DNA of 64,000 nucleotides from Portulaca oleracea (lineage: Eukaryota; Streptophyta; Magnoliopsida; Caryophyllales; Portulacaceae), in contig CM055868.1 of the NCBI GenBank assembly GCA_029582165.1, positions 20,952,391 to 21,016,390 of the forward strand, written 5' to 3'. Of this stretch, positions 33,638-46,592 are shown piece by piece. Numbering within the stretch: position 1 is the first letter of the stretch; each line of letters begins with the position of its first letter. A program made the translations under genes and the position numbers. The notes below the pieces were generated by a model. It saw only the letters and a list, made by a program, of their open reading frames with translations, was not told the origin of the DNA and did not search any database.

Positions 33638-35684
33638 CCATTAATCTTGTCTTTTGATGACCAATGTTCATGAAACCTTCTTAATCATCCAACTAATTAA
33701 ATAAAGGTCTAATTTTTATGAAAATGTGATTTAATTATGAACAATTAAAAATGCAAAGAGTGGTTGTGGGTGTAGGAATTTATACAGCAAAGAGGACGGG
33801 ACGACCACAAAGGCATTGAGGGTGACACTGTTCAACAATGACTTAGCGTGGTGTTCGTGCTGACTCAACAGTGGGTATGTTGAGAATTGGATTAATATTG
33901 TGAGAGGTCAGTTTCTGCCTTCTTCTGATTGAGAATTTGCAATTCAGTTAACATTAATTGAATGCAAACCACACTCACAAATTCTAATATTTTGTCGTAG
34001 GATGCCACTATATATGCAGTCTATGCCTAAATTGACAGTCTCCTATTTAATAAAAAATATTGTATAGTTATCATATATATTCTTTTCCCCAGTAGTGATG
34101 GTGTGCCTAAACTGAGATTGGGATGGTTTTTGTACTGGATGAACTTTTTATTAGTCCTACTGATTTGTATGTTTTTTCTCTGGCTAACTAGAAGTAATTT
34201 TTATGTTGTCTTTAGGTATGCAAAGCCGAACTAATAATTTACCATAAAGAGGATTTTCTTTCTCCTCTAGGTAGCAGATTGTCGAAGTAGAGTTAGTCTA
34301 TTTCTTTCTCATTTGCATAGTTGCTGTTGTCTTTTGATGTAATTGTTATCTCATTCCACTTGAAGGTAAAGTAGGATGTGGTTATTCTTCTTTCTGTTTG
34401 CAGTTTTCAGTTTCCCTTAACTGTTTTTTACTATAACTGGTCAGAAAATGCACGCGTTGCGTGCGGTATATATTATATTAAGTAGTAAGGAATCACTATG
34501 AGGAAAATGTAATAAAAGAAAACGAATGTAATTTTGCTTAAACTTTAATCCAACATTGACCTTCAAATGACTTTCTTTTCATTATAATAAGTATGTACTA
34601 AGGAAATTAGGAAACAACATCTGTTGAGCTATGTTGACCACTGATAGTGCCAGTTTTCTTTTTAGATGATGTTCACACCCTCAACCTTGTATTTTCATAC
34701 ACATTGGAAGCTGACTTTATGAGCAACACAAAACTAAATATATTAGACTTGTGATAACTTCTGCAGTTAAATTTCATTATTCTTCCTACCTATCATTATC
34801 AACACGAAAATCCAATCCAGAAAATTACCTATTAGGTGCAAAATCTAAAATGAAAATAAATTATTTGGACAAGACCAAGATGGAACTACACGCCCAAATC
34901 ATAGAGGTGATGTAATCATTCAATGATTTTAAAAGATTACAGGCACCAATTACAATTACAAATAATGCATTTAACTGACTTGTGATAAATTGCAAATTAG
35001 AAAATGTCAACTAAACCCTTCGAGTGAAGCACCTTTCTTCTGAAATTACAACACTTCTCATTATCTCAATTAAATCTTCAAGGAATAAATAAAATATTTT
35101 CATATTATTCAAGACAAACTAATGCCTGTTAGGACGATCAAGACATTACAATTTATAAATAAAGAAAAATTTGACAAAACACTCTACTTTTCAACCGTGC
35201 AACACAAAAAAAAAAAAAAAAGAAAGAAAGAAAAAATCTCAAACAAAAGGATTTTAGCAATGACAAAAGGCAATAATCACACTCAAATTTTAACACAAGT
35301 AGCCATCTACGATCAGTAACTTAGTAATAGGCTAACGTCCCCCCCTCCCCACCCCACCCACCAAAAAAAAAAAAATCTAAGTCAAGGGTTACATTTTCCT
35401 CTATTAAGTATGCCAATTCTTTCCTTTATCCTTTCCTTTACTATAAAGTAAAAGATAATAACAGGTGTGTTGTGATTTTTTCTTTTCCTGCCCGTGTGTG
35501 GTTGCTTCAAAAAGTCTAGTTTGCCCTCCCCAATTTTTGTTGTTATGCAAGGACGTGGATGCTTACTTGGTAAAAGGGACGTGACTGCCTACTTGGTAAA
35601 AAGCATCAAACTGCCTGTGTGTGGAATTATGCCCTTTTTTTCATTAAATGATTTTCTTTGATACTAAAAATATCTGTTTACAGT

Positions 35685-35800
35685 AAATATGGGTCGGGTA
35701 TATTTCGGTTTCAGGTAAATTTCACTCTAAAAGATGGCCGGAGTGTATTTCGGGTTTAGGTAAATACAATGGGGTGTATTTCAAAAACAGATAAGTACGG
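35685..35800. repeat. Fragment related to the hAT-like MITE at 20932-21434
   Basis: GGGTCGGGTATATTTCGGTT, GTGTATTTCGGGTTTAGG and GGGGTGTATTTC match the complement of the right part of the MITE near 21290-21400. No ends or target duplication are visible. Confidence 0.5.
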
Positions 35801-36268
35801 GATAAGTGATTCAATGTCACTTGCAAAAGAATAGCCAGCCTTCCAATTAAACAAACGTCTGTCAATTGTAGAACAGATATTTCTTTGTTTCAAGTCAAGC
35901 CATTGTAAATTTATATTATGTTTTCTTTTATACTCTATAATAACCAGCATAAGTAAACTTGGAGATGTATTTGGGAATATTTTTTTCCTTAGTGAACCAA
36001 GAGCCACAAAATTATAAAGTACTTCCTTCGACCAAAATAAATTTTCCCTTTTATCTTTTTTATGGTATTTGAGGAAAGACTTTGACTATTAATGTTTCGC
36101 GTTTATCTTAACAAAACTTCTAATATTATATTTGAGTAAACATATTTTTCATTACAAATTTGATAATAATAACTATGTACAATAATTCAATATACAATTT
36201 GAAAAACTAATGGTCAAAATTTAAAAAATTTGACCAATTTAGGCCTCGTTGTTTTATACGGTTGGTTG

Positions 36269-36879
36269 TGTTAGAAATTCAGAGATGGGATTGATACTTT
36301 GAGGCGTGAATGTGATCACTTTCTTTAAGACAAGATTTGCCCCTCATGCAAATTCGTGTCTCCAGGATACAACAAAGCGTCCTGGATCGATTCATATATA
36401 GGAAACCAATCCCCTGTTCTTCTGATTGAAATGGATAGATTCAAACTGTTAGACAGTTGAATCTTATCCCCTAAAGCAACTGTCCCCAACCGCCAAAAGG
36501 ATAAAATGAAAAGAAAAGAGCAACAAAGAATTATATTATTCGCTTTTGCTCTCTGCTCACGTGCTAAGTGCCAAGTGCGCCTAATAAGCGCCAAAAGCGC
36601 CTCTAGCGCCCTACAACCCACGCCGCCCGCGCGTGTGCGTGTAAGGTTCAATGCGAACCTTAATGCAAGCACATGTGAGTCCACACCAAGGCTTATATAT
36701 TTATAAACCCATAACACTCTTTAATATATAAAGAGGTAGAGAATATGATATTCTCTCCATGTGGGACAATTTTGAATTAACCTATTTATTTCCTTTAAGA
36801 GTTGGAAACTTTAGTAGCCTACCCATGTGGGACAAGCTAGGATCCCTAGGATCCCTAAACTTTTACTAACTATTTAACA
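36269..36879 (-). repeat. 3' LTR of copia-1 (611 bp)
   Basis: Aligned end to end with the LTR at 41430-41993. It keeps a 38-base stretch around 36657-36694 missing from the other LTR and has a second copy of the 9-base AGGATCCCT near 36838-36855. Confidence 0.93.
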
Positions 36880-37374
36880 ATCCCCCACTAGTTAGTGAAA
36901 GTTATAACACCTAACATTCATTTTATGATACTGCCTACCTGAAGGTATCACACGATTAAACCATCAGTTAGTGAAAGTGTTTCAAAGTTCTAACAAAGTA
37001 TTTGGTGGCCAAATAGCTTAAACCAAATCTTTTAATGTTAGTACCGGAGACTCCTCACACAGCACCATACCTAATTCGAAGAAGCCTTGTTGTTGTAGCA
37101 CTATTATGGCCTTGTGCTCATCCTGGTTCTGTGAATATGTATAAGAGTTAAATCCCATAAAAACTCTTATTTAGAGCGGCCACACTCTAATATTCACATA
37201 GGTGAATTCCATACCTTTATGGATTCCATTAAGAGTGAAACTCATCCTCCTTAATAAGTAAATGCACTATATCCTGTTTATGGTGCTCCACTGACCTTAT
37301 TGTAATTTGTTATTACCCTTTAAACCTTATAACTAGTTTTCACTAGAGTAAGTTGGGGTTCCTATTACAAAAGA

Positions 37375-40300
37375 TCATACGTTAAAGGATTTTAAACCCA
37401 TTCTAGCAGTGGTGCTCTTCACCAAGTCCCTTGGCAAACCTTTAGTCAAAGGGTCTGCTAGATTTAGAGTTGATTTAACATAGGTGATTGTTATAACACC
37501 ATCTTGAATCAACTCCCTCACATATGCATGTCTGAAACTAATGTGTCTAGACTTCCCATTATAGATTTTACTATAAGCTCGAGACATGGTAGCCTGACTA
37601 TCGCAATACAAGGAAGTGGCTGACATAGGTTGTGGCCATAACTTAATATCCATCAATAAGTTCCTTAGCCATTCAGCTTCCTTTCCTCCTACTGCTAGAG
37701 CAATGAACTCAAATTCTATAGTGGAATGTGAGATACATGTTTGCTTTTTAGAGGCCCAACTAATGGCTCCTACTCCTAGGGTAAATATCCACCCAGATGT
37801 TGACTTGTTATCTTTAGAGCTAGTTATCCAACTAGCATCTGTGAATCCCTCTAAAACAGATGGATAATCATTATAGAAGAGACCAAAGTCAACTGTCCTT
37901 TCCAAGTATCCAAGTACTCTTGCAATGGCCTTCCAATGTTCTGTACTTCGTTTACTTGTATACCTAGATAATTTGCACACTGCAAATGCAATGTCTGGTC
38001 TGGTACAGTGCATTGCATACATCAAACTCCCTATAGCACTAGCATACTCCAACTGTGCGACAGCTCTTCCATTGTTCTCCACTAAGTGAACACTTGGATC
38101 ATAGGGAGTTTTGACATCCTTTATATTGAGATGTTTGAACATAGTCAACAATTTCTCAATATAATGAGATTGACTTAAGGCAAAACCCTTATCATGCCTT
38201 TTAACCTTTATGCCTAAGATAGTATCAGCTTCATTAAGATCCTTCATCTTAAACTGAGAGGTGAGATACTTCTTAGTTTCATTTATTCCATGTAAATTGG
38301 TTCCAAAAATGAGCATGTCATAAACATAGAGACATATAATAACTCCATAAGAATCTGTAAACTTCGAATAAATACATTTATCCGAGTTATTATGGAGAAA
38401 ACCATTTGAAAGAAGTGCAACATCAAACTTTTCATGTCACTGTTTGGGCGCTTGTTTCAATCCATATAAGGATTTTACCAATTTACACACCTTCTTTTCA
38501 TTTCCTGGTAATATGAAACCCTCAGGTTGTTCCATATAAATCTCCTCTTCTAAATCTCCATTTAGAAAGGCCGTTTTTACATCCATCTGATGCACATATA
38601 GCTTAAATATTGAAGCCAATGCAACCAGAATGCTAATGGATGTAATTCTGGCTACATGAGCGTAGGTATCGAAGTAATCGATACCTTCCTTTTTGAGTAA
38701 AACCTTTAGCTACTAATCTAGCCTTAAAGGTTTGTAAAGAACCATCAGTATTGTACTTCCTCCTAAATACCCATTTGCATCCTATTGGTTTTGAACCTGG
38801 AGGCAAGTCAACTAGAATCCAAGTACTGTTGGACAATATTGAATCCATTTCATCATTTATTGCCTCCTTCCAGAATGCAGAATCTCTGGATGCCATAGCC
38901 TCACTAAATATTTTAGGGTCATCATCAACATTTAGCACAATGGGTATTTGATCTGATATTTCTGTCATGCTACCCTCTACTAGAAAAACAATAGATATGG
39001 ATGAAACAAAATCCGGTCCAAAATCTTTAGCTTTTCTAACCCTTTGGCTTCTTCTTGGTTCTATACCAGACTCAAGTTCATTACTTTTGTCAATTGAACC
39101 AAAAGTAGTACTTCCTAATGGTATATCAGAAGAATTCCTAATTGTAGGTGTTGGTTGTGATGCATTAGATTTCATAAAGGTATTCTCAAAAAATTCTGCA
39201 TCTCTAGTCTCTACAATCACATTAGATTGTAAGTCCAACAGCCTATATGCTTTAGAATTTTCAGCATAACCTACAAAGATACTCTTGATTGCCCTTGGGC
39301 CTAACTTAGTCCTCTTTTAATCAGGAACTCTATAATAGGCAATACACCCCCACACTTTGAAGTATTTAATGTTAGGCTTTCTTCCTTTCCACACCTCATA
39401 TGGAGATACCTTCGTTTTCTTAGAAGGAATTCGATTATGGACATGGCACGCAGTTAAGAGTGCTTCTCCCCATAAATTTGTTGGCAAATCAGCATTCAAT
39501 ATCATGGCATTAACCATATTACATAAAGTTTGATTTTTCCTATCAGCAAGGCCATTCTGTTGAGGTGTTCTGGGGGCTGTTCTTTGATTTATAATACCAT
39601 GGTTCTCACAGAATTCATCAAATTCAATTGGAAAATACTCCCCTCCCCTATCACTCCTTACAATTTTAATTCCTTTTTCCTTTTGATTCTCAATTTCAGC
39701 CTTATAGCGTTTGAACATGTCGAATGCTTCATCCTTAGTTCGCAATAAATATACATAAGTGTATCTCGAACTATCATCAATGAATGTGATAAAATATCTT
39801 TTACCACCCCTAGTAAGCATTCCATTCATTACACATATGTCAGAATGAACTAAGTCTAAAGTTTGTGTATTTCTCTCAACCTTAGGGAAAGGTTTCTTAG
39901 TGAATTTAGCCTGAGTGCAAATTTCACACTTAGAAACATTTGAATCTGACTGACAAGAGAAATACCCATCCTTGATCATAAACTTCAACGAATTGAAATT
40001 TAAATGTCCTAGCCTAGCATGCCAAACTGAATAAGAATCAACAAGATAAGCAGAACTAGGTACTTCATTTATTTCATTCAAACTTAGTCTAAACATGCCC
40101 TCATAATCATAACCTTTGCCAACAAACACAGTGTTCTTAGTAATAACAATCTGATTTGAACCTACTACAGCTACAAATCCCTTCTTATTCAGAATATTTC
40201 CTGAAACTATATTCTTCCTCATATCTGGAACATGAAAGACATTCATCAATGTGAGTTTCCTCCCTGATGTGAAGTTCAACTCTACCGTTCCTAGTCCAAG

Positions 40301-41410
40301 GACTTTGGCTGGAGTGCTGTTCCCCATGAGGACCTCACGATCTGCCACAACTTCATAAGTTTTAAATTGTGACCTGTCATAACAAACATGAATAGAGGCA
40401 CCTGTATCATACCACCAACCAGAAGGCTTGCCTACATTAGCCATATGTATCTCAGTAATCATATTTAAATAAAGATTAGATACCATAGCAATCAAGTCCT
40501 TCATGTTCTCCTCTACCATGTTAGCCTTGGAAGAATCTCCATTCTTGGCTGCCAAATCAGCCTTCATTTTCTTGCAATCCTTAATGTAATGTCCTTTGCC
40601 CTTACAATAGTAACAATGATTATTCTGCTTCTTAGTACCCTTAGTACCCTTGCCTTTGAAGGTGGACTTGTCTTTCTTTGCCTTAAGGGATTTGTCTATC
40701 TTTGCCTTAGACTTCTCCTCAGTCATGACATTAACCTTTGAACTGTTGGCTAAATACACAACATCTCTTTTACGATTTTCCTCCTCAATCCTGAGATGTC
40801 TGAGTATTTTTTCAACAGTGAAATCTTCTGACATGTGCAGAAGTTTCTTCCTGTAGTCGTTCCAAGTGGGTGGCAATTTTGCAATAATCGCCCCCACTTG
40901 AAGTGACTCTGAGATCATAACCTGAAGATCATGAAGTCTATTGACAAGAACCTGCAACTCATGCACTTGGTCCAAAATAGGTATATCATCTGACATCTGA
41001 AAATCAAAGTACTTTATCATAAGAAATTTGTCAGTACCTTGTCTCTCTGTGTTGTACTTTTCTTCGAGGGCTTTCCAGATATCCTTTGGTGACTTCCATG
41101 AAACATACAACTCATACAGACGTTCTGACAGGGTTTGCAGAATGTGTCCTCTACATAGAAATTCGTCTTCCTCCCGTTTCTTCTTTACTTCATTCAATTT
41201 TTGAATCTCCACAGGATCCTTTTTCTCTAGTTCCTCCTTTGATGGATTCGGCAGATCCTCTAACTTTGGATCCAGAACGTATGCAATCTTCAGTGCTGTC
41301 AAAAGGAATAAGATCTTGTCCTTCCATAGCATGAAGTTAGTGCCATCAAACTTGTCAAGCCTTACGAGATCTTGATTCATGATTCTAAATGCAGTGTCTG
41401 AATCGGCCAT
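37375..41410 (-). pseudogene. Gag-pol of copia-1, disabled
   Basis: Order on the minus strand: gag from 41410 (MADSDTAFRIMNQDLVRLDK); zinc knuckle CYYCKGKGHYIKDC near 40600; protease WWYDTGASIHVC near 40410; integrase HLN plus C-x2-C near 40010-39930 and the DDE region (VHSDICV, DDSSRYTY, RTAPRTPQQNG) to about 39320; reverse transcriptase from about 38870; RNase H to 37375. Disabling changes: TAA at 39317-39319; a one-base shift near 38690; TGA at 38437-38439 where Trp is expected; and the polymerase motif reads YVYD instead of YVDD near 38315. Gag through integrase is otherwise one open frame of 697 codons. Domain order (protease, integrase, RT, RNase H) is that of Ty1/copia. Confidence 0.92.
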
Positions 41411-41429
41411 AGAAATCTTGTCTTAAAAT

Positions 41430-41993
41430 TGTTAGAAATTCAAAGATGGGATTGATGCTTTGAGGCGTGAATGTGATCACTTTCTTTAAGACAAGATTTG
41501 CCCCTCATGCAAATTCGTGTCTCCAAGATACAACAAAGCGTCCTGGATCGATTCATATATAGCAAACCAATCCCCTGTTCTTCTGACTAAAATGGATAGA
41601 TTCAAACTGTTAGACAGTTGAATCTTATCCCCTAAAGCAACTGTCCCCAACCACCAAAAGGATAAAATGAAAAGAAAAGAGCAACAGAGAATTATATTAT
41701 TTGCTTTTGCTCTCTGCTCACGTGCCAAGTGCCAAGTGCGCCTAATAAGCGCCAAAAGCGCCTCTAGCGCCCTACAGCCCACGCCGCACGCGCGTGTGCG
41801 TGTGAGGTTCAATGCGAATATATTTATACACCCATAACACTCTTTAATATATAAAGAGGTAGAGAATATGATATTCTCTCCATGTGGGACAATTTTGAAT
41901 TAACCTATTTATTTCCTTTAAGAGTTGGAAACTTTAGTAGCCTACCCATGTGGGACAAGTTAGGATCCCTAAACTTTTACTAACTATTTAACA
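41430..41993 (-). repeat. 5' LTR of copia-1 (564 bp)
   Basis: In the element's own direction this LTR comes first and ends at 41430, only 19 bases before the gag ATG at 41410. No TGGTATCAGAGC-type primer binding site is seen in that gap. Confidence 0.93.
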
Positions 41994-42327
41994 GGTTGCG
42001 ATGTGGTGGAAATTTGAAAATGTTGGTGGGTTGCGGAAAGTTGTGGTGGAACGTGGAAGGTTGTGGTGGATTGTAGAATGTTGTGTTGTAAATGATTGTA
42101 AGTAGGTTGATATATTTGAAATTGTAATTAGAAAAAGTGAGATGAAATTTTTTATTGGAAAAAGTGGGATGAAATTTTTTTATTGGAAAAAGTGAGATGA
42201 ATTTTTTTATTGAAATGGTTGATTGTGGTGGGTTGTAGTGAAATACGGAAAGTTGTGGTATGGTGTGGAACCGCTACCAACCAGCTGCATAAAAGAACAA
42301 GGCTTTATTTGGGACGGAGGGAATATT

Positions 42328-43470
42328 ATAGCCCTGTCCATTGGACGGGCCTTCTCACTGTTGTTATATAAAAAGTATTCTGTCAACAATTTATTATTAT
42401 GGAACAAATTTATACAATATGGATTTAATAAATATTTAAAATTATTTGTTTAGAAAATATGGTTTTGAACTTGATAAAATTTCCCACTGATATTAGTTAG
42501 TAAATTTAGATTAATAATTATTATAATTTACTCCTAAAAATCGACAAATTAAGTAAGAAATGTGTCGTACATCCCACAGATAATCAAAGCTAATTTGACA
42601 TACAAACAAAAAATTAGAAAATTGAATTGGCATGGGATGATAAACAATTGTCAGAGAAGAAGGAAAAAATAATATACAAACGATGTAAGTTGTAGCAAAG
42701 GGCAACTAGAGGGGAAAATTTGAAGGAACTTTTTCCTCATATTTTCTAATGGTCAAGTATCTACAACATAAAACTACCGAAAAGAGCCAATTTTTGTTTT
42801 CTAACTTTAATTTATTTTTCTGATTTTTAATGCATGTGACTATTCAAAAATTTGACATATAAATATCCGGTTTTTGACCGGTTTTGACCAATTCATGTCA
42901 TGTTCATGCCGATGTAATTATTTTGGTAGCTTGATTATTCTTGAAGTATATGAAAATTTTTTAATTCGTGACCAATTCATGCCGGTTTTGACCGATTCAA
43001 CCGTTACCCGGTTCAACCGATCTAATCTAGCCAAACCGGTTAGACCCATTTGAACCATAACCCATAGGTCAACTGGTTCAGTCACCGGTCCGGTTCTAAC
43101 AACATAGATAAATAGCAACTAGGAGCAATTTAGGCCAAACCCACGACCAAATAACCAACAAAATGAGAAAGCTGCCAAAACTAAGCTTGTCATGGTCTGT
43201 TGTCTCTCCTGTTTGCATACTGTGCACCACATGGCCCTTCCTACGGTCCCTCGTCACCTCCATGGATGTCCTTGACACTTCCAACTCCATGACAACCTGA
43301 GGTGCGCGTCCATTGGGTTCCACACAACATTGTAAACCAATGTACACCAAAGGTCTTTGTCGAAAAATTCAAGCATATTAGCACGGATTTTCAAGGCCAC
43401 CACAAAGAGATACGGTTTTGCCTGAAAAACTAACATTGTTGCCGATGTTTGTGGTCGACAATGAGGTTGT
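42328..43470. other. Spacer between the MITE nest and copia-2
   Basis: A palindrome-like GCCCTGTCCATTGGACGGGC lies at 42331-42350. 42860-43090 is rich in ACCGGTT/AACCGGT-type repeats. 43096-43470 has open frames on the minus strand that I do not recognise; copia-2 interrupts the same stretch, which continues at 55958-56030, so it may be a decayed host or TE gene. Confidence 0.45.
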
Positions 43471-43475
43471 GGTAT

Positions 43476-43712
43476 TATTGTGATTATGTATTAATTAGAG
43501 TTAGAATACTTTTGTTAGTTTTTTCTATTTTTCTGCCGTAGTTAGTTAGTTGGTTTCTTTATATTCTTTGTATCTTTCTTTCTCTTTTCTTCCTCTCATG
43601 TTGTATATATATTGGGTTGTTCTTCCCTTGTATCATAATCAATCAGAGAAGGAATTTTCGAGAGAATTATTTGTCTCCCCTTCCTTTCATCTTCTCCATA
43701 CCAATACTTTCA
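43476..43712 (+). repeat. 5' LTR of copia-2 (237 bp)
   Basis: Starts TATTGTGATTATG and ends ATACTTTCA; a TATA-like TATATATATTGG lies near 43606. The usual TG start is found only three bases in. Confidence 0.9.
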
Positions 43713-43726
43713 TGGTATCAGAGCGG
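43713..43726 (+). other. Primer binding site of copia-2
   Basis: TGGTATCAGAGCGG directly follows the LTR and matches the 3' end of plant initiator methionine tRNA. Confidence 0.9.
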
Positions 43727-43779
43727 GTTTAAACCCTCTGTTTTTGTTTTCCCTCCTTCTTCCTTCTCTCTTGTTCGAG

Positions 43780-45322
43780 ATGGCAGCTGCAACTGATTCC
43801 GACAATCAAACAGTAATCCTAGACCATTCTGATCCACTCTACATTCATCCTTCTGATCACCCTGGCCAGTCCCTCGTTGCTGAGCCATTTGATAGCAGTG
43901 ACTTCGATAGCTGGAGAAGAATAGCCACCATCTCTCTATCAGCCAAAAACAAACTAGTATTTTTTGATGGCTCATACACAAAGCCTGATGCAAAGTCTAC
44001 TCTCCTTCCTAGATGCAATGACATGGTGATATCATGGCTCCTGAACTCCTTACACAAGAATATCAGAGAAAACATTCCTTATTGCGAAACTCCAACTATT
44101 TTGTGCAAGAACTCTCGGAGAGGTATGGGCAATCGAACAAAGCCAAGCTGTTTCAAGTTCAGTAGGCCGTGAGTTTTCTTGCATAGGGAGATCTTGATAT
44201 TGCATAGTACTTCAACAAGTCAAAAAACGCCTGGGATGAATTTTCCATGGTGTGGGGCTATCCTCGCTGCAGTTGTGGCAAATGTACCTGCGATGAGAAC
44301 ATCAATATAACATTGCAAAGATATTCTGAGGAACAAAAGGTCATCCAGTTCCTCATGGGACTGAATGACAGTTTCACCACAATAAGGGGTAACATCTTGA
44401 TCATGTCTCCCTTCCCTTCCCTTGGCCAAGTCTATGTTATGATCTTGCAGGAAGAGAGACAAAGACAGGTAAAATGTGCAACCAATTTCTTGACAAAATT
44501 TGTCTCTCTTTACACATCTTCTAATCCTCAAAATTCCCAAAGAAAAGGAGAGGGAAAAACAAACTTGTATTGCACTCACTGCAAAAGGCCAGGACACACC
44601 ATTGATAAGTGTTATAAGTTACATGGATATCCCAACAGAAGTGACAGAAGAGGTGGTAATGGATCTAATAGGAACAAGAATGGAAGATATGTGAATAGTG
44701 TTCAAGCTGAGGGGATATTGTTGATGTTGGTCAAGGATAATTTTCTCAAGGCACCCACAGCACCCCTGGAATCACTTTGCCTGGATTAACACAACAGCAG
44801 TCTCAGCAGATGATTGCTTTCTTGGCCAACCTACAAAATGGAACAAGAAATCCAAATACTGAAGAATCAGAATTGAATGCAGCACATATGGCAGGTACAC
44901 CCTTTATGTTCAGCTCTAATTGCATGGTTTCTAAAATTGAAAACAAAACTTGGATTATAGATCCGGGGGCTACAGATCACATGATCTTTGATAAAAGCCA
45001 ACTGTCAAATATTAAATCTTTATCTGAACCTATTTTCATTGTTATTCCTAATGGTCAAAGATTAAAGGTCACTGAGTATGGGAATTTAAAATTAGGTCCT
45101 CAATTGGTCTTAAGCCATGTACTGCACGTTCCCTTCTTTAGCTTCAACTTATTGTCAATAGCAAAGTTAAGCAAACAACTTGATTGTTCAGTGGTTTTTA
45201 CGCCTGAGAATTGCATATTGCAGGGCCCTTCTCTGAAGAGGCCATTAGTTCTTGGTAAAACATCAAAGGGCCTTTATGTTCTTGATGAGCAAAGAAAGAG
45301 CAACCTTGGAGAAGATAAAAAT
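43780..45322 (+). pseudogene. Gag and protease of copia-2, frameshifted, cut by the MULE
   Basis: The frame starts at the ATG at 43780 with a gag of the type containing DPLYIHPSDHPGQSLV and FDSWRRIATISLSAKNKL. A shift near 44100 moves the frame, which resumes by about 44230 (WDEFSMVWGYPRC is partly readable). The zinc knuckle CTHCKRPGHTIDKC is at about 44573-44614. A second shift follows near 44770. The protease reads WIIDPGATDHM near 44952, with Pro where the D-S/T-G active site has Ser or Thr. The frame continues through FNLLSIAKLSKQLDCSVVF to about 45320, where the MULE starts. Confidence 0.85.
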
Positions 45323-45599
45323 ACCCGCTTACTATTTGTCGCCCACCACTTTACTATTTTCGCCCACCATTTCATTATAATTTCTAATTACGTCCCTCAC
45401 CCTCATAATCTCACTCTCCACCTTCTCTCTACTTTATCTCTCTAAAAAAACATTCTCAAACAACGACGACGAGGGACGCTACAACATCAACATCTACCCG
45501 GGGGTTATAATCGACGAGATTCTTGTAAGTTTATGTGTTTATAATTGTTAAATTTGAATTTGAAATTTGAAAAAAAAAGAACGAAAACCGGATTTTTTC

Positions 45600-45845
45600 G
45601 GGAAAATCGCACAGTGCCGCATGATAAACTCGGCAAACCCCGCGGTTTGCCGCACGCAGATCTCGGCAAACCGCGGCAGGTTTGCCGCGATCAGCATGCG
45701 GCAAACCGCGGCAGGTTTGCCGCGATCGGCATGCGGCAAATCTGCCGCGCTTTGCCGAGATCTGCGTGCGGCAAACCGCGGAGTTTGCCGAGTTTTTCGT
45801 GCGGCAGTTGCGGCGGCTGGGGAGTTTTCGTCGTGCGGCACCGTT
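45600..45845. repeat. Left GC-rich palindromic array of the MULE
   Basis: TGCGGCAAACCGCGGCAGG and TTTGCCGCGATCGGCATGCG are repeated and inverted many times; the words GCGGCA and TGCCGC appear over a dozen times in under 250 bases. The stretch is much more GC-rich than its surroundings and nearly every word is its own or a neighbour's complement, so it could fold into hairpins. Confidence 0.85.
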
Positions 45846-45849
45846 TTAT

Positions 45850-46380
45850 TTTTTTTTCAATTTATTAAATTTAATTGTAATTATTGTTATTATTATTAAT
45901 ATTAATGTTATTATTATTATTATAATTATTAAATGTAATTTTAAATAATTTGGTTTATTAAATTTAATTTGTTATTATTAGTAATATTAATGTTGTTATT
46001 ATTATTATTGTTATTGATATTAAATGTAATTTTAATTAATTTGGTTTATTAAATTAAATTTGTTATTATTAGTAATATTAATGTTGTTATTATTATTATT
46101 GTTAATATAACTGTTATTATTGTTGTTAATGTATTTTATTAATTAGATATTTATGATAATATTAGCAATAATAATGTTTATAATTATAATGTTGTAGAAG
46201 ATGAATATCTAATAATTGTAATTTTGTTGTCAATATTATATTTAAAGATGAATTCCTTTTGTTATTACGGTGATTTCTATTGTCATTATTTAATTTAATT
46301 GTAATTATTATTATGTTAATTATCACCCTAAATGTTAATATTATTGTTATTATTTAATTTAGGGCACAATAGACTGTTAA
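45850..46380. repeat. AT-rich TTA/ATT triplet DNA, left side of the MULE
   Basis: Mostly TTATTATTATT-type runs. A 91-base unit starting AAATGTAATTTTAA lies at 45931 and again at 46022. No gene. Confidence 0.75.
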
Positions 46381-46592
46381 AATTAAATTTGTAGTGTTAA
46401 AAATTGTAGTTTAGGGTTTAGGGATGTAGTGATTTTTATAAAATTTTGAGTTAGTGTAGACTTAAGTTAGTGTATGAATTTCACGTACGTATTTAGCGAG
46501 GCGATAATTTAAGGAAACCCTAATTTAAAATCTTTTAAATATAAAGCAACAAGGCGATAATATTTATTTTATTATTATGCAGGTGATCTAAA

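Larger units (their letters stand above)
33061..36018. other. Intergenic spacer without recognised genes
   Basis: 33061-33520 is moderately GC-rich and ends in a leader-like stretch (AAACCCTAATTTTTG) but no coding exon follows. The rest is AT-rich. A hairpin GCACGCGTTGCGTGC lies at 34452-34466. Homopolymer A runs occur near 35206-35221 and 35363-35375. Confidence 0.5.
36269..41993 (-). mobile_element. Complete Ty1/copia element (copia-1), minus orientation
   Basis: Both LTRs are present (36269-36879 and 41430-41993), starting TGTTAG and ending TTAACA on the plus strand. The target duplication GGTTG is perfect (36264-36268 and 41994-41998). The polypurine tract TAGTGGGGGAT sits next to the left LTR, confirming minus orientation. 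By my count the LTRs differ at about 15 of 564 shared positions plus indels of about 38 and 9 bases, so the insertion is fairly recent. Its gag-pol frame is disabled. Confidence 0.93.
36241..42306. mobile_element. hAT-like MITE split by a copia element
   Basis: The left end AGGCCTCGTTGTTTTATACG and the complement of the right end, AAAGCCTTGTTCTTTTATGC, match as terminal inverted repeats and both continue into a GGTTGG block. Only 28 bases lie left of the copia element; the other roughly 310 bases (41994-42306), rich in GTTGTGGTGG repeats, lie right of it. No exact 8-bp target duplication was found. Confidence 0.6.
36019..42327. mobile_element. Stowaway-like MITE, outermost layer of a nest
   Basis: The left end GTACTTCCTTCGACCAAAAT and the complement of the right end, ATATTCCCTCCGTCCCAAAT, are imperfect inverted repeats of the common CTCCCTCCGTCCC type. 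Left arm plus body is about 220 bases (36019-36240) and the right arm is at 42307-42327; everything between is later insertions. Confidence 0.6.

Noticed and set aside
34440..34500. Hairpin GCACGCGTTGCGTGC as a Helitron end
   Set aside because: No CTRR followed by T at the right distance on either strand, and no partner 5' end could be found.
42331..42350. Palindrome GCCCTGTCCATTGGACGGGC as a Helitron 3' hairpin
   Set aside because: No CTRR terminus follows within the expected distance; left as a note in the spacer entry.
45545..45948. Plus- and minus-strand frames over the GC-rich array (repeats of CGKPR, ANRG, ADLP)
   Set aside because: They arise from palindromic DNA repeats in all frames; the array is non-coding.
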